From positions 62,001 to 126,000 of the forward strand of contig CAMTXO010000001.1 of the NCBI GenBank assembly GCA_947085845.1: DNA of 64,000 bases. The letters run 5' to 3'. The notes below the pieces were generated by a model. The model saw only the letters and a program-made list of their open reading frames with translations. It was not told where the DNA came from and made no database searches. Below, piece after piece: positions 1 through 9,329 of the stretch. How positions within the stretch are numbered: the stretch's first letter is position 1; each line of letters opens with the position of its first letter. The position numbers were made by a program, and so were the translations under genes. This DNA is from JACPYF01 sp947085845. GTDB taxonomy: Bacteria > Patescibacteriota > Saccharimonadia > Saccharimonadales > Saccharimonadaceae.

Positions 1-24
1 TTATGGGTGGAGGAGAAGAAGTGA
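1..24 (+). CDS. 3' end of an upstream gene (partial)
   Basis: The frame of dnaB is open from base 1 to a TGA at 22-24, giving only the tail LWVEEKK. The TGA directly abuts the dnaB ATG, so the two genes are probably co-transcribed and translationally coupled, and the purine-rich GGAGGAG inside this tail serves as the dnaB ribosome binding site. In many bacteria the gene before dnaB is rplI, but seven residues cannot identify it. Confidence 0.5.
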   Translation, partial: LWVEEKK

Positions 25-1377
25 ATGTCAGCCAAAGCTAGTGCGAACCTAAAAATTCCACCCCAAAATTTAGATGCCGAGAAAAGCCTGCTAGGTGCAG
101 TGCTGATTGATGACAATGTGCTCGCGGATGTCAGCGACAAACTAAAGCCAATGGACTTTTACGAAAAAAGTCACGAGACAATCTTTGCTTCTATGATGCG
201 TTTGTATGAAAAACACAAACCAGTCGACCTACTGACACTGAGCGATGATTTGCAGTCTAAAAGCCAGCTTGAAACCGTCGGTGGTTCGTCATTTTTAACT
301 GAACTAACAAATTATGTACCAACTGCTGCGCACGCTGCAGCATATGCAGATATGATACGCGGAAAAGCCGTTCGTCGCCGACTAATCAAAGCCAGCGCTG
401 AACTAGCCGAGCTCGGCTATGACGAAGATAAGAGTATCGAAGAGCTTTTGGGTCAGGCGGAATCTGATCTCTTTTCTGTTTCAGACGCTAGCTTGAAACA
501 AGATCTCGTTAGTCTTGAGTCTATACTTGCCGAAAGTTTCGACCGTATAGAAGAACTGCACCGCAACAAGGGTAGTCTACGTGGAGTTGCAACAGGATAC
601 AAAGATTTCGATGCAAAAACAGCAGGTTTGCAGAAATCAGATCTATTGATTTTAGCTGCACGACCTGCAATGGGTAAATCCACTTTCGTATCAAATTTGG
701 CATACAACGTGGCATCGCAGCAAAAAAAAGCTGTGCTTTTTTTCAGCTTAGAGATGAGTAAAGACCAGCTAGTTGACCGTATGCTTGCAGACGTTAGTGG
801 AGTTGATGCTTTTAATATTCGTACAGGAAACCTTAGCGAAAGCGACTTCGGCAAACTATCTGATGCTATGGGTGAAATGGCAGAAGCACCGATATTTATC
901 GACGACACGCCAGGTATGAGTGTGCTCGAAATGCGTACAAAAGCCCGTCGTGAAGCTCATAATCAGCCTCTTGGACTGATAGTAATTGACTATTTACAGC
1001 TGATGCAAGGTAGCGGACGAAACAACAGTGATAACCGCGTACAAGAGGTTAGTGAAATCTCGCGTGGTCTCAAACTAATTGCTCGTGAACTAGACGTACC
1101 AGTGATTGCACTGTCACAATTGAGCCGTTCTGTAGAATCACGCCACCCGCAAATCCCTCAACTAGCTGATTTACGTGAATCTGGATCTATCGAGCAAGAT
1201 GCCGACCTCGTAATGTTTTTGTATCGCGAAGATTATTACAACCCAGAAACAGACAATCAGCACATAACCGACCTCATAATTGCAAAACATCGTAACGGCC
1301 CAACGGGCAAAATTCAATTGTACTTCCACCCAGAGCGACTGCGCTTTATGTCCCTCGACCGCAAAGTCAAAGATTAG
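25..1377 (+). CDS. dnaB: Replicative DNA helicase DnaB
   Basis: Hexameric helicase that unwinds DNA at the replication fork. The 450-residue length is normal. The N-terminal primase-binding domain (about residues 15-115) is followed by the RecA-like ATPase domain: Walker A ARPAMGKS near residues 212-219, Walker B region LIVIDYLQLM, and the DnaB signature around LADLRESGSIEQDAD. ATG at 25 is chosen because it directly follows the previous stop and has a GGAGGAG about 10 nt upstream. No intein or insertion is seen. A consensus promoter for the next gene begins at the stop codon. Confidence 0.97.
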   Translation: MSAKASANLKIPPQNLDAEKSLLGAVLIDDNVLADVSDKLKPMDFYEKSHETIFASMMRLYEKHKPVDLLTLSDDLQSKSQLETVGGSSFLTELTNYVPTAAHAAAYADMIRGKAVRRRLIKASAELAELGYDEDKSIEELLGQAESDLFSVSDASLKQDLVSLESILAESFDRIEELHRNKGSLRGVATGYKDFDAKTAGLQKSDLLILAARPAMGKSTFVSNLAYNVASQQKKAVLFFSLEMSKDQLVDRMLADVSGVDAFNIRTGNLSESDFGKLSDAMGEMAEAPIFIDDTPGMSVLEMRTKARREAHNQPLGLIVIDYLQLMQGSGRNNSDNRVQEVSEISRGLKLIARELDVPVIALSQLSRSVESRHPQIPQLADLRESGSIEQDADLVMFLYREDYYNPETDNQHITDLIIAKHRNGPTGKIQLYFHPERLRFMSLDRKVKD

Positions 1378-1407
1378 TTGACAATTTACTTATAAATATG
1401 GTATTAT
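1378..1407 (+). promoter_or_regulatory. Sigma-70-type promoter for the 1446 gene
   Basis: TTGACA at 1378-1383 and TATTAT at 1402-1407, 18-nt spacer. It starts at the base after the dnaB stop and would give a leader of about 30 nt. Confidence 0.7.
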
Positions 1408-1445
1408 ACTAATAATCCTAATCGATTAACGAAAGTGAGAAAGGG

Positions 1446-1745
1446 ATGCACACAATACCGGCGTGGGAAACATACTCGCTACTATCCCTCCACTACGTAG
1501 TACTTCTACTAGTGGTAAGGGCGTTCGTACGAGGAGGCTCTCAGTTAAATAGCGGTAAATTGCTATTTCTTTGGGTCTACTTCATCGCAGCTGTGATTTT
1601 TCTTTCATGTGTCATCGTAAGCGCTAAAGACCCAGCGGTGGTCATTACCCTTATGATCATTCCCGCAATCGTCTTCGTTTTATTCCTTATGAAAACACTT
1701 TTCTATGAGGTGAAAAACCAAGTCGATGAAAATCAGCATCGGTAA
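1446..1745 (+). CDS. Small membrane protein, function unknown
   Basis: 99 residues with three hydrophobic segments (about 10-26, 37-60 and 66-86) and a short charged C-terminus, so probably an integral membrane protein. No family recognised. It is a monocistronic unit: a consensus promoter lies at 1378-1407 and a strong intrinsic terminator starts two bases after its stop. The run GAGAAAGGG sits immediately before the ATG, closer than an ideal Shine-Dalgarno. Confidence 0.7.
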   Translation: MHTIPAWETYSLLSLHYVVLLLVVRAFVRGGSQLNSGKLLFLWVYFIAAVIFLSCVIVSAKDPAVVITLMIIPAIVFVLFLMKTLFYEVKNQVDENQHR

Positions 1746-1747
1746 AA

Positions 1748-1790
1748 AAGTACTAGAGAGCCTTCGGGCTCTCTAGTACTTCAATTTTTT
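1748..1790 (+). terminator. Intrinsic terminator
   Basis: Perfect 15-bp stem (1748-1762 with 1767-1781) closed by a TTCG tetraloop and followed by CAATTTTTTT. It separates the 1446 unit from the CCA enzyme gene, whose start codon lies only 16 nt past the stem. Confidence 0.93.
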
Positions 1791-1796
1791 TAGCAT

Positions 1797-3335
1797 ATGA
1801 CAGAAATAATCAAAGACACAACAGATCAAGAGCAACGCATCCAATATGCAACTTTCTTAGAATTGGCAGAAACAGAATCCGATCCATCACTACAGTCTGA
1901 TTTATTGCTAGCACATCGTTTTGCCGAGCATATACAAGAATTTGGAGGGCAAGCATTAGTTGTTGGTGGTTTTGCTCGGGATATGACTCTGAGTATTGCT
2001 AGTGGTGAATCTCATATCTCGAAAGATATTGACATCGAGGTGTACAAAATAGAACCTGAACATCTAAAAGAACTCTTACAGCAATTCGGCAAAGTGGACC
2101 TAGTAGGCCAAACTTTTGAAGTTATAAAACTAACAAATCCCGAAAGCGGAAATGCACTTGATTTTTCAATTCCACGCCGCGACTCAAAAGTAGGCGAGGG
2201 CCACAAAGGTTTTGAAATAACAGGCGACCCAGATATGTCGATACAAGAAGCAGCGCGGCGACGTGACTTTACAGTTAATGCTCTGGCTCTCGATCCTTTA
2301 ACGGGTGAGCTTCATGATTATTTTGATGGAGTATCAGACGCTAAAGATAAAATCTTGCGCGCTACGGACAACAACCTATTCGGAGACGATCCATTGCGCG
2401 CGCTAAGGGCAATGCAGTTTTCAGCCCGTTTTGAAATGACTATAGACCCTGAAACTGCACAGCTATGTAGGTCTTTTGATCTCACGGAACTTTCCAACGA
2501 AAGAATAGGGGAAGAGTGGGAAAAGTTACTAACAAAAGCCGAAAAGCCAAGCATAGGCCTCAAACTCGCGAAAGAGCTCGGAATCATAGATCAACTACAC
2601 CCAGAACTTACCGTTCTTGAGCACACCGAACAAGAAGCCGATTGGCACCCTGAAGGAAACGTTTGGAATCACACGATGCTTGTTGTCGATGCGGCTGCAA
2701 AAATTGCCCGCCTTGAACAACTGAAAAACGATGATGACAATGATGAAATGCTTGTCGTTATGCTCGGCGCATTATGTCATGATCTTGGAAAAGCTACTAC
2801 AACCGAAAAAATGCTCAAAGAGGGAGTGATGCGCATTACGGCTCACGGGCATGATATTGCTGGCGTTGAACCAACTGAATCGCTCCTCAAAACATTACAT
2901 GTCAAGAAAGATACCGTAAAAAAAGTAGTATCCATAGTTAAAGCTCATATGTACCATGTTGGAAACTCAGAACCTAGCGAAAAACAGATTCGCAAACTTT
3001 CTATTAGACTAGAACCAGCCAATATACGACTATGGGATTTAGTGTGTCGTAGCGACTCAAATGGTCGCGGTGAAGAAGAATTTCGTGATGTAACTTCTTC
3101 TAATGCTATCTATCGAAGAGCTATAGAACTTGAAGTTGATAAAAAACCGCCTGAAAATATTGTTTTCGGTAGAGACCTACTTGCACTTAATATTGGCTTC
3201 GAACCAGGACCAAAACTTGGTCAAACACTTCGAATACTATATGACGCGCAACTAGGCGGAAAATTTGCAACTGCTGAAGACGGTGTTGCTTACCTCAAAG
3301 ACAACTTACAAGAAATACTAGAACAGACTAGTTAA
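1797..3335 (+). CDS. cca: CCA tRNA nucleotidyltransferase with HD domain
   Basis: Adds or repairs the 3' CCA of tRNAs. Class II pol-beta-type nucleotidyltransferase head: VVGGFARDM at residues 55-63, metal-binding DIDIEV at 77-82, and the downstream RRRDFTVNAL motif. A C-terminal HD phosphohydrolase domain has ALCHDLGKA, giving 512 residues, as in the bacterial CCA enzymes that carry HD. The start codon lies directly behind the T-tract of the preceding terminator with no Shine-Dalgarno, so either the mRNA is leaderless or the promoter overlaps the terminator. The two tRNA genes in this window already encode CCA, which favours a repair role for them. Confidence 0.93.
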   Translation: MTEIIKDTTDQEQRIQYATFLELAETESDPSLQSDLLLAHRFAEHIQEFGGQALVVGGFARDMTLSIASGESHISKDIDIEVYKIEPEHLKELLQQFGKVDLVGQTFEVIKLTNPESGNALDFSIPRRDSKVGEGHKGFEITGDPDMSIQEAARRRDFTVNALALDPLTGELHDYFDGVSDAKDKILRATDNNLFGDDPLRALRAMQFSARFEMTIDPETAQLCRSFDLTELSNERIGEEWEKLLTKAEKPSIGLKLAKELGIIDQLHPELTVLEHTEQEADWHPEGNVWNHTMLVVDAAAKIARLEQLKNDDDNDEMLVVMLGALCHDLGKATTTEKMLKEGVMRITAHGHDIAGVEPTESLLKTLHVKKDTVKKVVSIVKAHMYHVGNSEPSEKQIRKLSIRLEPANIRLWDLVCRSDSNGRGEEEFRDVTSSNAIYRRAIELEVDKKPPENIVFGRDLLALNIGFEPGPKLGQTLRILYDAQLGGKFATAEDGVAYLKDNLQEILEQTS

Positions 3336-3371
3336 CATATACTTTTACCATAAACACATAGCATTTTGCGC

Positions 3372-3377
3372 TATAAT
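3372..3377 (+). promoter_or_regulatory. -10 box close to the start codon
   Basis: TATAAT ends 11 nt before the ATG at 3389 and 8 nt before an in-frame TTG at 3386. No clear -35. Predicts a leader of a few nucleotides at most. Confidence 0.55.
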
Positions 3378-3388
3378 GGTATAGATTG

Positions 3389-4840
3389 ATGAAACGAAAT
3401 ATTCTCAGTGAAGTGTTGCTATACAAATACCGATACATTGTCGGCTATTTAATTTTTGCTGTTGTACTCGTTGGTGCCTTATATATTAGCTTTCAGATTC
3501 CAGGTCAAATTACGGTAGACGAACAAAAAAGTGCAGTCTCGAGTGCAACAATATCACTGACAGATCCATCAACCAAAAATATTATAGATTTACCTTTTCA
3601 TCTGATGCAGAAGGCGAGTCTGCACTATTTTGATATCACGCACTTCGGGATTAAATTACCGTCACTTATCATTGGAGCTCTGAGCGCGATAGGACTGCTG
3701 TGGCTACTAAGACGTTGGTTACTACGAGATTCGGTGGCAATATTAACCATCTGTATATTTGTGTCTTCTAGACTACTTCTTTCTAGTAGTCAGGAAGGAA
3801 TACCGCTTATAATGATGGTGTTTTGGCTCATTTTCGTACTTCTGTTTGCGCTGAAATTTACCGCTAATAATAAATCTATCATATGGGGAGCGCTGCTAAC
3901 AGTAGCCTTAGCGCTGAGCCTTTATACACCATTGACCATTTACGTTGTCGTTTGTCTATTGGCTGCTAGTATTCTACACCCACACCTGCGATATGTTGTT
4001 GGTACAATTCCAAAGCTGCATTTAACTCTATATGCGTTGATTGGAATTGTCATTTTATTGCCCTTGGCTTTTACACTGACAAAAGACCCTCTTATACTAG
4101 CGACGTTAGCGGGCTGGCCAGACAGCGGCTTTAACTTTGATATGCTTCGACATAATATAAAAGAAATTATAAAAGCTTACTTTTTCTTCTGGCAACCACA
4201 ACTAACACAGATTGGGCTGACGCCTATCTTGAGCGCATCAAGCTTTATACTGATGCTGTTTGGGGTATTAAACCTAGTGCGAGATCACCATAGTGCACGA
4301 AGCTATATGTTGGTTATGACACTACCGATCTTGGTTCTGCCTAGTTTGTTTAACCCTAATTTTTTGATTATTCTGAGCGTGCCGTTCATTCTGCTACTCG
4401 GATTAGGTATAGAAACATTGTTAGATGAGTGGTACAAACTATTCCCACACAATCCATACGCCCGAGTAACGGCTCTCGTACCTATGAGCATATTACTAGC
4501 CGGCATTATGATAGGAAATTTAACCTACTACATCAATGCCTATCGTTACAGCCCTAGTTTGAGCAACTACTACAGCTATGATCTGCGGCTTGCTCGAAAA
4601 ACGCTTACCGCATATCCAAACGCTTTGCTAGTCACTAATCCAAACGACCGAGATTTTTACAGTCTACTTTCGCGTGACTTCCCAGATGTTCGCGTAACAA
4701 GCATGGCAGAAGAAGCCATAAATGCAAAAACTATTGTGTCACATGTAGCACGGTTAGCAAGCCCGGCGCACACTCTCAAGCATATGACCGTCGATAGCTA
4801 CCGAGACAATGGTGTTCGGTTTTATGTTTATGAAAAATAG
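3389..4840 (+). CDS. Polytopic membrane protein, GT-C glycosyltransferase-like
   Basis: 483 residues with about ten hydrophobic helices and a soluble C-terminal part (about residues 390-483). The first extracytoplasmic loop after TM1 (ITVDEQKSAVS), followed by a helix bundle, resembles the ArnT/PMT (GT39, GT-C) layout, suggesting transfer of a sugar from a lipid carrier to an envelope acceptor. This is inferred from architecture; no catalytic motif is certain. ATG 3389 is preferred over the adjacent TTG 3386. It precedes ybaB-recR, which have their own promoter. Confidence 0.7.
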   Translation: MKRNILSEVLLYKYRYIVGYLIFAVVLVGALYISFQIPGQITVDEQKSAVSSATISLTDPSTKNIIDLPFHLMQKASLHYFDITHFGIKLPSLIIGALSAIGLLWLLRRWLLRDSVAILTICIFVSSRLLLSSSQEGIPLIMMVFWLIFVLLFALKFTANNKSIIWGALLTVALALSLYTPLTIYVVVCLLAASILHPHLRYVVGTIPKLHLTLYALIGIVILLPLAFTLTKDPLILATLAGWPDSGFNFDMLRHNIKEIIKAYFFFWQPQLTQIGLTPILSASSFILMLFGVLNLVRDHHSARSYMLVMTLPILVLPSLFNPNFLIILSVPFILLLGLGIETLLDEWYKLFPHNPYARVTALVPMSILLAGIMIGNLTYYINAYRYSPSLSNYYSYDLRLARKTLTAYPNALLVTNPNDRDFYSLLSRDFPDVRVTSMAEEAINAKTIVSHVARLASPAHTLKHMTVDSYRDNGVRFYVYEK

Positions 4841-4842
4841 GG

Positions 4843-4848
4843 TATAAT
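4843..4848 (+). promoter_or_regulatory. -10 box for ybaB-recR
   Basis: TATAAT directly after the previous stop codon; leader of about 27 nt containing a Shine-Dalgarno GAGGAGG at 4865-4871. Confidence 0.6.
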
Positions 4849-4881
4849 AGTTCGTAACCGAACAGAGGAGGAATAACTATT

Positions 4882-5169
4882 ATGATGGATCAAATGAAAA
4901 TGGTGGCCAAGCTGAAAAAGGCACAAAGTGAGCTAAAAAAAGAGCTTGTTGAAGTTGAAGCTGGCGATGGTGCTGTAGTAGTACAAGTAAATGGTGAGCT
5001 AAAAATTGTTGACGTAAAAATCGACCCAGAATTAGTAGACCTAGATGACATAAAAGAACTCGAAGGCTACATAAAAGAAGCTGTTCGAGAAGCTATGCAG
5101 GCTGCACAGGAACTCGCAGCTGAGAAAATGAAGCCGCTCATGGGCGGACTTGGCAACCTAGGACTGTAA
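4882..5169 (+). CDS. ybaB: YbaB/EbfC nucleoid-associated protein
   Basis: Small DNA-binding protein normally encoded just before recR. The 95 residues contain the family pattern: an N-terminal helix (MVAKLKKAQSELKKEL), the strand region with VVVQVNGEL, and the helical C-terminus ending in the glycine/methionine-rich KMKPLMGGLGNLGL. A strong Shine-Dalgarno precedes the ATG. recR follows after 5 nt. dnaX, the usual upstream partner, is replaced here by a membrane protein gene. Confidence 0.93.
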   Translation: MMDQMKMVAKLKKAQSELKKELVEVEAGDGAVVVQVNGELKIVDVKIDPELVDLDDIKELEGYIKEAVREAMQAAQELAAEKMKPLMGGLGNLGL

Positions 5170-5174
5170 TACAG

Positions 5175-5789
5175 GTGTCTTCAGTGCTTCCAAAGGCTTT
5201 AGTAAAGCTAATAGATGAATTGGGTAATTTGCCTGGCGTTGGGGCTCGTACGGCAGAACGCTATGCATATTTTTTGCTAAAGACAGACGATAAAACCCGC
5301 ACTTCTATAAGCAACGCGATTTCTGAAATCAGTGATGGAGTAAAGCTATGTCCAAAAACCTTTGCACTAATTGATAAAGACCAAGAGATATCCACTTTGT
5401 ATAGTGACAAAGATCGTAATAAAAAACTCGTCGCAGTTGTAGAGGAGCCTTTTGATATTGTAGCTCTCGAGCGAATCGGAAGCTTTAAGGGGACCTACCA
5501 TGTACTGGGCGGCGTACTGTCGCCAATTGACGGCATTACACCTGAACAGCTACACATTCCTGAATTGCTACACAGACTAAAAGAAGATGAAGTCGAAGAA
5601 CTAATACTTGCAACGAACTCGTCCGTAGAGGGTGAGTCGACTGCTTTGTTTGTTAAAAAGCAAATTGAAGATGGTGGCATGAAAGTAACAACTAGTCGTT
5701 TAGCACGGGGTATTCCAGCTGGTGTTGACTTAGAATACACCGATCAAATTACTCTTTCTCATGCGCTAGAAGGTAGAAAGACCCTCTAA
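5175..5789 (+). CDS. recR: Recombination protein RecR, zinc finger degenerate
   Basis: RecR clamps DNA in RecFOR gap repair. The 204 residues have the N-terminal helix-hairpin-helix (LGNLPGVGARTAERYA), the Toprim region (about residues 80-175: LVAVVEEPFD, YHVLGGVLSPIDG) and the C-terminal LEYTDQITLSHALEGR. The middle segment that normally holds a four-cysteine zinc finger keeps only the first cysteine (KLCPKT, residue 59); the other three positions are not cysteine. The length is otherwise normal, so this is loss of zinc binding rather than truncation. Start is GTG with a weak AGG upstream. Confidence 0.95.
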   Translation: MSSVLPKALVKLIDELGNLPGVGARTAERYAYFLLKTDDKTRTSISNAISEISDGVKLCPKTFALIDKDQEISTLYSDKDRNKKLVAVVEEPFDIVALERIGSFKGTYHVLGGVLSPIDGITPEQLHIPELLHRLKEDEVEELILATNSSVEGESTALFVKKQIEDGGMKVTTSRLARGIPAGVDLEYTDQITLSHALEGRKTL

Positions 5790-5804
5790 CAGGGTGGACT
5801 CTGC

Positions 5805-5810
5805 TACAAT
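5805..5810 (+). promoter_or_regulatory. Extended -10 (TGC-TACAAT), leaderless type
   Basis: TACAAT preceded by TGC; 8 nt separate it from the ATG at 5819, and no Shine-Dalgarno is present. Predicts transcription starting at or next to the start codon. Confidence 0.65.
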
Positions 5811-5818
5811 AAGTAGTA

Positions 5819-6808
5819 ATGCACGAACAATTCAAAAAAAGCGTCGAAGATGCGCAAAATATTACAATTATCCAGGCGGAAAACCCAGACGGTGACTCAC
5901 TAGGCACTGCGCTGGCGCTTGAAGAAATACTAGGCGAGCTTGATAAAAAAGTGCACCTATACTGTCCTGTAGATATCCCTAAGTATTTGCGTTATGCAAA
6001 AGGCTGGGATCGTGTGTCAACAGAATTTAATCATAACGACGATCTGTATATTATCGTCGACACTGCCAGCAAAACCTTGCTAGATAAAGCTTTGGTGCCA
6101 GAAAATCTAGCTCAGCTAGAAAAGAAGCCAGTTATCGTGCTTGACCATCACAAGACAGAAAGCGATTTACCATTTGAGCATACTCTCATAAGCGAACCTG
6201 CAGTTGCTACTAGCGAACTGCTATTTAATATTGCGCATGAAAATGGCTGGGTAGTAAACCAGCAAGCTGCAGAAAACATGCTACTAGCGATGCTGAGCGA
6301 TAGCCTGGGCCTAACGAGTGAAGCAATCACAGCTAAAAGCCTACAGACCGTCACCGACCTCGTAAAACATGGTGCATCAATTGCCACCATCGAAGCTGCT
6401 CGTCGACAGTACATGAAAAAATCGGCTCGCATACTTGAGTACAAAGGCAAATTGCTACAAAGAGTTGAGTACTTTCTAGACGGACAACTTGCACTTGTTC
6501 ATGTACCTTGGGAGGAAATTGAAGAATATTCAGATGCCTATAACCCAGGCGCACTTGTTATTGATGAAATGCGTCTCGTTGAAAACGTCAAGTTAGCTGC
6601 AGTTGTAAAGACCTACCCGGATGGCAAACTAACAGGTAAGCTTCGTGCCAATCCGGAGGCCAAAATTGCTGAATCCGTTGCAGGTTACTTCGGTGGTGGC
6701 GGACATCCATATGCCGCAGGATTTCGCGTATTCGAAGAGTATGACAAAATAGTTCCAGAACTAATCACCGCCACAGACAAAGCATTAAAAGAATATGAAG
6801 CTATATAA
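5819..6808 (+). CDS. DHH-family phosphoesterase (NrnA-like nanoRNase/pAp phosphatase)
   Basis: 329 residues in the DHH-DHHA1 arrangement of NrnA-type enzymes, which degrade very short RNA and/or remove the 3' phosphate of pAp. Motifs: ENPDGDSLGTALAL (about 21-34), a conserved aspartate in IIVDTA, VIVLDHHKTE (DHH motif, about 106-115), and the DHHA1 glycine-rich FGGGGHPYAAGF near the C-terminus. Too short for RecJ. It overlaps cysS by 14 bp, so the two are one transcription unit. Confidence 0.9.
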   Translation: MHEQFKKSVEDAQNITIIQAENPDGDSLGTALALEEILGELDKKVHLYCPVDIPKYLRYAKGWDRVSTEFNHNDDLYIIVDTASKTLLDKALVPENLAQLEKKPVIVLDHHKTESDLPFEHTLISEPAVATSELLFNIAHENGWVVNQQAAENMLLAMLSDSLGLTSEAITAKSLQTVTDLVKHGASIATIEAARRQYMKKSARILEYKGKLLQRVEYFLDGQLALVHVPWEEIEEYSDAYNPGALVIDEMRLVENVKLAAVVKTYPDGKLTGKLRANPEAKIAESVAGYFGGGGHPYAAGFRVFEEYDKIVPELITATDKALKEYEAI

Positions 6809-8189
6809 CACCCTTAGTAGGCAGATCGAAGAAGTAAAACCTTTAAAAGAGGGTGAGATTAGTCTGTATACTTGTGGCTTGACCGTCTACAGCCAACCAC
6901 ATATCGGCAACTGGGTAGCATACATTTACTGGGATATTCTACAAAGAGTCTTACAAGCCGAAGGCTACAATGTAAAACGCGTACAGAATATTACTGACGT
7001 TGGCCACCTGACTAGTGACGAAGATGCCGGTGAAGACAAGATGCTCAAAAGTGCTCTTTCCGAGGGAACGACAGCCTGGGAAGTAGCAGAAAAATACATT
7101 GATATTGCTAACCATGAAGCTTTTGAACTGCTAGGGCTGATTAAGCCCGAATATTTACCTAGAGCTACTGACTATATTCCACAGCAGATTGAGTTTGTGA
7201 AACAGCTCGAAGAGAAGGGCTATACATACAAAATAGCCGACGGAGTATACTTTGACACCAGCAAGCTCGAAGATTACGGTAAATTAGCACAACTCGATAT
7301 TGCAGGCCTACGGTTTGGTGCACGTGTCGCTGATACCGGCAAAAAAAATCCAACAGATTTTGCTGTATGGAAATTTTCCTCACCAAACGAAAAACGTGAT
7401 ATGGAATGGGAAAGCCCCTGGGGAATTGGTTTTCCTGGTTGGCATCTAGAGTGCTCGTGTATGGCCCGTGAGATTTTAGGTGACCAAATAGACATACATA
7501 CTGGAGGCATCGACCATATACCAGTTCACCATACAAACGAAATTGCTCAAACGGAAGCTTTGACAGATAAGCCATTTGCTAGCATTTGGGTACACGCAAA
7601 TCATATCAAAGTAAATGGAACCAAGATGAGTAAATCACTCGGTAACATTTACACACTAAAAGATATCACCGACAAAGGATTTGATATTGATGCATTCAAA
7701 CTAATGATCCTCGGTAAACATTACCAAACCGAGGGCAACTTTACGTGGGAGAATCTTGGGGCAGCTCAAAATAGACTAGATAACTGGAAAAGCGTAGCGG
7801 CGCTAAAATGGCAGCCGTATGAAAAAGCTGATAGCCAACCTCTCATTGACTACGCTAGAAAAGAAATAGCCGAACTAGCCGGTAACAATCTAGATACTCC
7901 TGCCATACTGGCAAAAATAAGTACAATCATGAGAATGTTAGAGACAAACGCACTACACCCAAATAATGTGACACCTTTTGTAGCTTTCCTGGCCACTATT
8001 GAAAACCTCTTGGGCATCCAGCTGTCTCAGCAGGATATAACAGACGAACAAAAAGAACTTATTCAAAGGCGTACTACAGCCAAAGACAAAGGGGACTTTG
8101 CAGCTGCCGATGCTTTGCGCCAACAACTAAAAAAGCAGAGTGTAGGGCTAGAAGATAGAGCTACTGGGACACGTTGGTATCGTATCTAA
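6795..8189 (+). CDS. cysS: Cysteinyl-tRNA synthetase
   Basis: Class I aminoacyl-tRNA synthetase charging tRNA-Cys. C27 in LYTCGLTVY begins the zinc site; HIGH equivalent PHIGNW (about 35-40); CSCMA and GGIDHIPVHH complete the zinc and cysteine-selecting region; KMSKS at 277-281. The 464-residue length is normal. ATG at 6795 lies inside the DHH gene. The 3' end overlaps the convergent transporter gene by 4 bp. Confidence 0.97.
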   Translation: MKLYNTLSRQIEEVKPLKEGEISLYTCGLTVYSQPHIGNWVAYIYWDILQRVLQAEGYNVKRVQNITDVGHLTSDEDAGEDKMLKSALSEGTTAWEVAEKYIDIANHEAFELLGLIKPEYLPRATDYIPQQIEFVKQLEEKGYTYKIADGVYFDTSKLEDYGKLAQLDIAGLRFGARVADTGKKNPTDFAVWKFSSPNEKRDMEWESPWGIGFPGWHLECSCMAREILGDQIDIHTGGIDHIPVHHTNEIAQTEALTDKPFASIWVHANHIKVNGTKMSKSLGNIYTLKDITDKGFDIDAFKLMILGKHYQTEGNFTWENLGAAQNRLDNWKSVAALKWQPYEKADSQPLIDYARKEIAELAGNNLDTPAILAKISTIMRMLETNALHPNNVTPFVAFLATIENLLGIQLSQQDITDEQKELIQRRTTAKDKGDFAAADALRQQLKKQSVGLEDRATGTRWYRI

Positions 8190-9286
8190 GCTTTATGAGT
8201 CGTAACTTGGCGAGCTTTATTGCGCTCTAGATAATCATTGACCAGTACTCGTATACAGCCGGCAATCGGAATAGAAATCAAACCTCCCAATATACCGAAT
8301 AATGTAAGGCCAATAGTAAGTGCAATGATGACTGTTAAAGCAGATATTTCGACTGTCTTTGACTGCACAGTAGGGGAGATAAAGTTGTTTTCTATTTGTT
8401 GATAAATAAAGTAATAGACCAAGAATATCAGAGCCGCCCCAACATCATTTATACCCATCAAAAGCGCCGCAATGATAGCACCAATTGTTGCGCCAAACAT
8501 AGGTATGAGCCCCGCAATAAACAAAATAAAGGCAATAGGTATCGCCAGGTTAGCTGGCATATCAAACAATGTACAAAGAATGACAATAACGACTAGTGCG
8601 CAGGTCGCCGAGATAGCAGATATAAGAACCTGACCGTTGACGTAGCCGTTGATAACCTTATACATGCCGTAAAAAATCTTTCGGTGCTGGTCACGAAGAT
8701 CAACATTTTTATACAGCCCCCACAAACGCTTGATCCATGTAGGTCCCTCAACCAGCATCAAGAAAGTCATAACAATAACCAGTAGGGTAGAAGTAAATGC
8801 CTCTATAATAGAGCCGATACTTGTGATGAATGTACCCCCAACGCTAGAGGCTGTATTTGCAGCTTGATCTTGAATGCTTTTCAACGTTTGATCATACTGC
8901 TCTTCTAGGCCATATTTTACAACCAAATCATGTACCCATTTAGACTGCCTGGAAAGATCTTCGATAATGCTTGGAAGTGTTTTGAAGAAATGAGCCAACT
9001 GATCGATGATAACTGGGACTACAAAAAAGAGAAATGTTAACAGCGCACCCATCACCACCGTATAGGCAAGTGCCGTTGCACCAACTCTACTACGACTCGG
9101 TAAATGTTTTGCAATGGCCGTTACTGGCGCATTCAGTGCAATTGCCAAAAAAGCAGCGATAAATATGAGTAAAATTGCCTTTGAGGCAAAATAAATCACA
9201 ACAACAGTTGCCAGAAAACCGACCATAACGAGCCAGAAACGAATAAAGGTTGAAGTTGGCACGTCTCTAGGTATATAACTGCTCAT
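8186..9286 (-). CDS. AI-2E/PerM family membrane transporter
   Basis: 366 residues with paired hydrophobic segments at both ends and a soluble middle (about 75-150), the layout of the AI-2E/PerM exporter family. The C-terminal part has the family's ENNFISPTVQSKTVEISALTV-like stretch before the last helices. The substrate cannot be told from sequence. On the minus strand a TATAAT lies 10 nt before the ATG and no Shine-Dalgarno is seen, so the leader is very short. Confidence 0.85.
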   Translation of the reverse strand: MSSYIPRDVPTSTFIRFWLVMVGFLATVVVIYFASKAILLIFIAAFLAIALNAPVTAIAKHLPSRSRVGATALAYTVVMGALLTFLFFVVPVIIDQLAHFFKTLPSIIEDLSRQSKWVHDLVVKYGLEEQYDQTLKSIQDQAANTASSVGGTFITSIGSIIEAFTSTLLVIVMTFLMLVEGPTWIKRLWGLYKNVDLRDQHRKIFYGMYKVINGYVNGQVLISAISATCALVVIVILCTLFDMPANLAIPIAFILFIAGLIPMFGATIGAIIAALLMGINDVGAALIFLVYYFIYQQIENNFISPTVQSKTVEISALTVIIALTIGLTLFGILGGLISIPIAGCIRVLVNDYLERNKARQVTTHKA

Positions 9287-9316
9287 AATTAACTAAATTA
9301 TATCACAATAGTGGTG

Positions 9317-9322
9317 TATAAT
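9317..9322 (+). promoter_or_regulatory. -10 box, leaderless type
   Basis: TATAAT, 7 nt before the prepilin ATG at 9330; no Shine-Dalgarno. Confidence 0.65.
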
Positions 9323-9329
9323 TGCTCTT

